From assembly GCA_003254905.1 (NCBI GenBank), contig QANU01028836.1:193509-257508 (forward strand): a stretch of DNA of 64,000 bases. The letters run 5' to 3'. This DNA comes from Nissolia schottii. Its lineage: Eukaryota; Streptophyta; Magnoliopsida; Fabales; Fabaceae. Position numbers and translations under genes: made by a program. A model generated the notes under the pieces. It did no database searches and was not told where the DNA came from. It saw nothing but the letters and a program-made list of their open reading frames with translations. Shown here piece after piece: positions 59,757 to 64,000 of this stretch (the first letter of the stretch is position 1; each line of letters opens with the position of its first letter).

Positions 59757-59900
59757 GATCCGACCTAACCTGACTCAAAATGGGTCGGGTTGGGTCGGAT
59801 TGACGGGTCAAACCCAACTAATCCGCCATATATGGTGGGTCGAGTCTCGATTCCAAACTATGTGACCCGACCCTACCCGACAACCCGACCGTACATATAT
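59757..59900. repeat. GGGTCGGG-type repeat, right part
   Basis: GGGTCGGGTTGGGTCGG and, further on, CCCGACCCTACCCGACAACC are near-complementary, so the stretch can fold on itself. The expected CACCCCTA right terminus was not found. Confidence 0.5.
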
Positions 59901-60350
59901 AGTATATTATTATTATTATTACATACCTAACCCTAACCCTTCATTCATTTCACATTTTCACTTCAGTTTCTTCCTTCCTTCCTTCCTCTCCAACCCGACG
60001 TCAATGTAGACACCGACGCCGATGCTCATACTGCTCCTTCCTTCCTTCCATTCCCACTGCTCATACCTTCCCCTTCCCCATTTCTTCGTTCCTCTTAACC
60101 TAAATACCTAATCCTACTACTCATACCAGATCCCCTTCCCTATTTCTTCTTCTTCCTGCACCTACAGTATCCATGGCCACTGCTCCGCTGGCCAGAAGCT
60201 CTTCGTCAAAGTCTCTGGCACCTCCACTGCCACCCGTCCACTCTCCGTTTCCATCTTAGAAGGTTTGATTTGATTTTCCCTAATTTTAACCCTAATTTTG
60301 ATTTGATTTTAGTCTCCCTATTTGTTCTTCTTCTTCTTTTTCAATGATTT
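59901..60350 (+). other. Exon-like GC- and pyrimidine-rich stretch
   Basis: CTTCCTT repeats and a CT-rich leader-like region precede an ATG at about 60,173, in a locally GC-richer segment ending at a possible splice donor (AAG|GTTTGATTTG, about 60,261). The ATG frame codes only 28 residues before a stop. A second frame reads GQKLFVKVSGTSTATRPL up to the donor. No downstream exon was recognised. It could be a captured first exon or a decayed gene start. Confidence 0.3.
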
Positions 60351-61979
60351 TGCTATCCCTGAGCCTGTGAATATTTTTGTTATTCTGTATGGTAGTTTTT
60401 GGAGGTTGGTTAGTTTTTTACAGCATGTCAACATGCCTTGTTAAGGATTGTTCAATGAAAATCAGGGTGGCTTGATGTTTGATTGGGCTTTATATTTGAT
60501 TTGGAAGTATTGCTATTTTTTTGTGGTTTCAATTGACCAAACAATTTAATATCTTTTGACTATTTGGTTTGAGTATGTGTTCCACAAGTCCTAAGCTAGA
60601 TTTCTATAATTGATTGAGCATAACTCAACCCTAAAATAAAAAAGTATTGTCCAAACTATTATAAAGACTATTTAGGTCATATGTCTAATTGATGTGAGAA
60701 TTAACTTACTCCTCTAATAACTAAAATTAGACGTTTGAAATATAAAGTTTGCGGAACTAAACATCTCCAAATGACTTAATATAAAATATAAGACATAGGC
60801 TTTAATACCATCTTAAAATTGAGTGAGTTTGATAAAATCCAAAAATCTAACTCAAGGAAATATCAGGTTACCCTAGCATAAAGGTTGTCAATGCATGATA
60901 AGAAAAGCGAAACTTAATTTTATGCATTTTTTGCATAGTTTCATGCAATGTTTTTGCATAAATATATATACAGTATGGATAAGCTACTACTTAGCGATTG
61001 GCTTCAAGCAGCATATAACCAGAAAAGGAGAGCTATGTTGATAGAGTCAGAAAGTACGTTATATCTTTGTCATAGATAGTGAAAACTTTCAAATAGATAA
61101 ACAATCTTTTTTCTTTTATACATATATAAAGAAAAGAAAAGAATCTTAGGCTTGTCAATTTCTGTAATCGTTGTTGTTTTTCCTTTTGTTTGTGTGAATT
61201 ATGTAGTAACTTGGATGCGGAAACTAGAAAAGAAATAGACTGACCATGCAGTGCGTATAATTTTGAAAACAACTTAGATTGGTTATTTATATCTATTTCA
61301 TTTAATTTTTGGTTTCTCCTTTAGTATCTATCTAATTTAATAGATATAAATATTTTGTTCACGTGATATCAAATGATCGGCTAATAAATTTAAAAAATTT
61401 AAATTAAAAATAATAAAAAAATTATAAGATAATTAACTATGTGTATACTATTTATTGGTTTGAAATATAATTTTGATCAATATTGCGTCATTGATTTTGA
61501 ATTTTGTCTCTCTATATATATTTTTAATTAAATCAGTCCTTATACTGTTATACATACAATTTTTTGTAGAAAAGTCACTACGCAATATTAGAATCCGTCA
61601 GTTGCCACATATATGATAGCTAATTAATTAAGCTACTTTAAATGTAGGAAAAATAAAAATTTGTGTGTACCTCTTTTCTACCATCAATTTATCACCACAT
61701 TAAATTCATATTTTCTCTCTTCTCTTTCTCACTCTCCCTCACTCTCTCATACTTCAATTATTATTATTCTTCTTTTATTCTTTTTTTTTCCTCTCTTCTC
61801 CCTCTCAATCTTCTTTCATTTTTTTCTTCATTTTCATTTTCATTTTATCACAAATATTTTTTTTCTTTCGTCCTTTTAGTTTTTTTAGTTCGGCTTTCTT
61901 CGTTTTTCATATACACTATCATTTTTCTTCTTCACAAGATATTATGAATCTCATATTTTTCATTTTCGTATTCGTTTGT
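60351..61979. other. Gene-poor AT-rich stretch
   Basis: No gene was recognised. 61,680-61,900 is a pyrimidine-rich tract (CTCTC and TTTTC runs) that creates spurious hydrophobic frames. Confidence 0.45.
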
Positions 61980-62480
61980 GCAGTTTTTCAGTTTTTCAGA
62001 TTGTTAAAAAGTTTGTCCATGTGTGTAGAAAAGTTTGTACATTATTATTAAAAAATTTGTGTAAATAAGCACCAAAGTTTTCTTCTTCATATTCGTTTTC
62101 ATTTTCGTTTTCAGCAAATTTTTTGTTCCTAATTGTTCAAAAATTTGTGAATGTGGGTAGAAAAGTTTGTGCATTCTTGTTCAAAAGTTTGTGCATGTGA
62201 GTACCAAAATTTTCTTATTATTCATTTTCATTTCATTTTCGTCTTATTATTTGTTTCTGCTTGTTAAAAAGTTTGTGCACATCAATTTATAAGTTTGTGC
62301 ATTTACTTTAAAATGTTTGTGCATATTAGCGAGTGAGTCCACTCACATAGAGTATGAACGGGGAGCAAGAGAGAACGACAATTACTTTTTCCTATTTAAT
62401 ATGCGATAGGTCCGATGTGGGGTGGTTTCATATGTGAAAAATATTTGTGCATGTGTGTGCAAAAATTTATGCATTCAATA
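61980..62480. repeat. Degenerate repeats with AAAGTTTGTGCAT motif
   Basis: AAAAGTTTGT(G/C)CAT-type motifs recur about ten times, within imperfect copies of a 110-170-bp segment that also holds TTTTCATTTTCGTTTTC. The 225-bp MITE at 31,101 contains similar ATGTTTGTGCAC motifs, so this may be a larger, older relative. Clear terminal repeats were not found. Confidence 0.5.
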
Positions 62481-63522
62481 TCTCTTTGTATAATATACAT
62501 ATACCATACGATGACAACAAAATCGGTGTACACCTAACACTACTGGTCATTCTACATATACTATTAATGAAATGTGTGTGTTCAAGTTATTTCACTTGTT
62601 TAATAGGTTAATATTTTTTTTGGTAAGGGTAGTTTTTTGTTAAGGGTTTAATTGGTTAATATAAGTACGTTTTCATAAGCTTTAAAAAAAAAACCTTTGT
62701 TCACTTAAATTTTCCAAGTAGAGTTTTATTTTTGTATTTATAAGATATTTTTAGAAAAACTTTCTCCTACTCTAATTCTTTTAGAAGTTAAATATTGCTA
62801 GCTTTAATAAAAGTGGTCTTTTAAAAAAATAAACATTTTCTAAGTTACACTTAAACACCATTTTAATAAGAAAAAATATTTTTTTCATAAGCAAATTGAA
62901 ACGTACCCTGTATAATATTTGTAGAGACCCAAATTATATTTTATTTTAATTTTAATTTTAATTTTAAATTATCCATTTAAAAATTTCACGTATTTGTATT
63001 TAATTTTAGAATTAAATAATAAAAAAAATAAAAACTTGATGTAGACCTCCTTTAATTTTTCAAAACCTAGCTAGGTGAAGGGGTAGAGAGGGGGTGGTGT
63101 TTTGAAGGCTACTTCCATTGAATCAGATTCCACTCTCTATCTGACCCTACAACTACTCCCCCACATCATCACTGTTCTAATCTTGAACAAGTGCATGCAG
63201 ATTCTATCTACTGAAATGTCTACACCCAACTACAGAGAAAATTACATGGAAATTGTTGCCTTGACAATCTAATTTAAGATTGTGAAAGATGGCGTGTGGT
63301 ACAAATTGTTTTCGAGTGCCTCAAACTTAAATGCATGGACAGCCATATATGTCCATCATCTATATTGTCACTCCTATGTCGTCATCGTAAGCGTCACGAT
63401 TTATTTGTGCTATATAGTGCTCCAATAGTCACATTTCCATATGTACCAAAAAAATAGTCACATTTCCGTAAGTTATATCTTTCACTATTCGTAGAAGGAA
63501 ACCATTGTATATGCTTTCATAT
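62481..63522. other. Gene-poor stretch before the right-edge LTR
   Basis: AT-rich DNA; no gene, repeat family or RNA gene was recognised. Confidence 0.4.
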
Positions 63523-64000
63523 TGTCACGGAATAGGACCAAGGACCCCAATTAGGACCTCATTCAGGTTCATGGATCATGAGCTCCAAGTCCATGACACT
63601 TGTACGAACTCATTCCCGGATTAAGAAATTAGATTTAAGGCATTTGGATAAATCTCCAAATTGAAAGGAAAATTTGGCATACCGAAAATTCTCTGGAACC
63701 TAGAGAAAAATTCGAAATCACGAAATCTCATTACCTGCGTCCATCTCGCCATCTCGAGAAGCCTGACCCCATGTATAGATGAGGCCGAGCTCGCTAGGTA
63801 TTCCTTAGAACTTATCTTTGATTTTACATCCTTATCCTACATCGACTTACTTGAGCATCGGAATCCTTGTAGGTACCCTCGCCACTACCTTGGAGATACG
63901 CTCCTACCCATTCCAAAGATCACTCTTCTCGGTACACATATCAATGTGGATTATTGTCTTCATTCTATTTTTTTTTTTTGGTTTAATTTAGTTTAATCAA
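63523..64000 (+). mobile_element. Partial LTR at the right edge
   Basis: It starts with TGTCACGGAATAGG and contains TTACTTGAGCATCGGAATCC followed by TTGTAGGTACC. This closely follows the ACTTGAGCGTCGGAGTG...GCAGGTAC motif found in the LTRs of many plant Ty3/gypsy-related elements. The element would continue past the window, so ends and completeness cannot be judged. A 111-codon frame inside (63,661-63,996) is not taken as a gene. Confidence 0.5.

Noticed and set aside
61661-61947. Hydrophobic frames suggesting a membrane protein
   Set aside because: Two overlapping frames from a TTTTC/CTCTC tract; low complexity.

Overview
This window is nuclear DNA of a flowering plant, most likely a eudicot with a repeat-rich genome; the species cannot be read from the sequence. 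The evidence is a single intron-bearing D-type cyclin gene, AT-rich intergenic DNA, plant LTR families, tRNA-derived SINEs and several classes of MITE. No rRNA, tRNA, organellar, bacterial or CRISPR sequence was seen.

Left part (1-9,274): a LINE fragment, a fold-back MITE, then the only gene that looks intact, a five-exon CYCD5-type cyclin (5,367-6,794, 325 residues), followed by a truncated Au-type SINE and plain intergenic DNA.

Centre (about 9,275-47,650): a 38-kb tandem array of a chimeric unit, about four and a quarter copies, each about 6-7 kb once later insertions are set aside. Part order in a unit: non-coding block; 330-390-bp monomers; promoter-like block with TATA box, TGGGCT-type and AAACCCTA motifs; inverted repeat of a hAT transposase (DUF659) fragment; F-box/FBA gene fragment; Ty1/copia integrase and reverse-transcriptase fragments; copia LTR-like block; another monomer; a second promoter-like block; a second hAT-derived inverted repeat running into the hAT C-terminal region with an intron retained. 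The two hairpin-forming segments, each behind a promoter-like block, make the array a candidate source of small RNAs matching hAT transposons. Nothing here shows that it is expressed.

Later insertions into the array: four long solo LTRs (2.7-3.4 kb, TG...CA ends, 4-5-bp target duplications), one 473-bp solo LTR, a 225-bp Mutator-type MITE with a perfect 9-bp duplication, and a SINE. Each lies in only one unit, so they came after the amplification. Two deletions (near 26,866 and 36,088) removed parts of units.

Right part (47,651-64,000): gene-poor AT-rich DNA with microsatellites, a LINE RNase H remnant (minus strand, 53.6-54.2 kb), a fold-back MITE, a fifth copy of the long solo LTR inserted in a GGGTCGGG-type repeat, an exon-like stretch near 60.2 kb, and the start of another LTR at the right edge. 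One ambiguous base (n) lies at 55,458.
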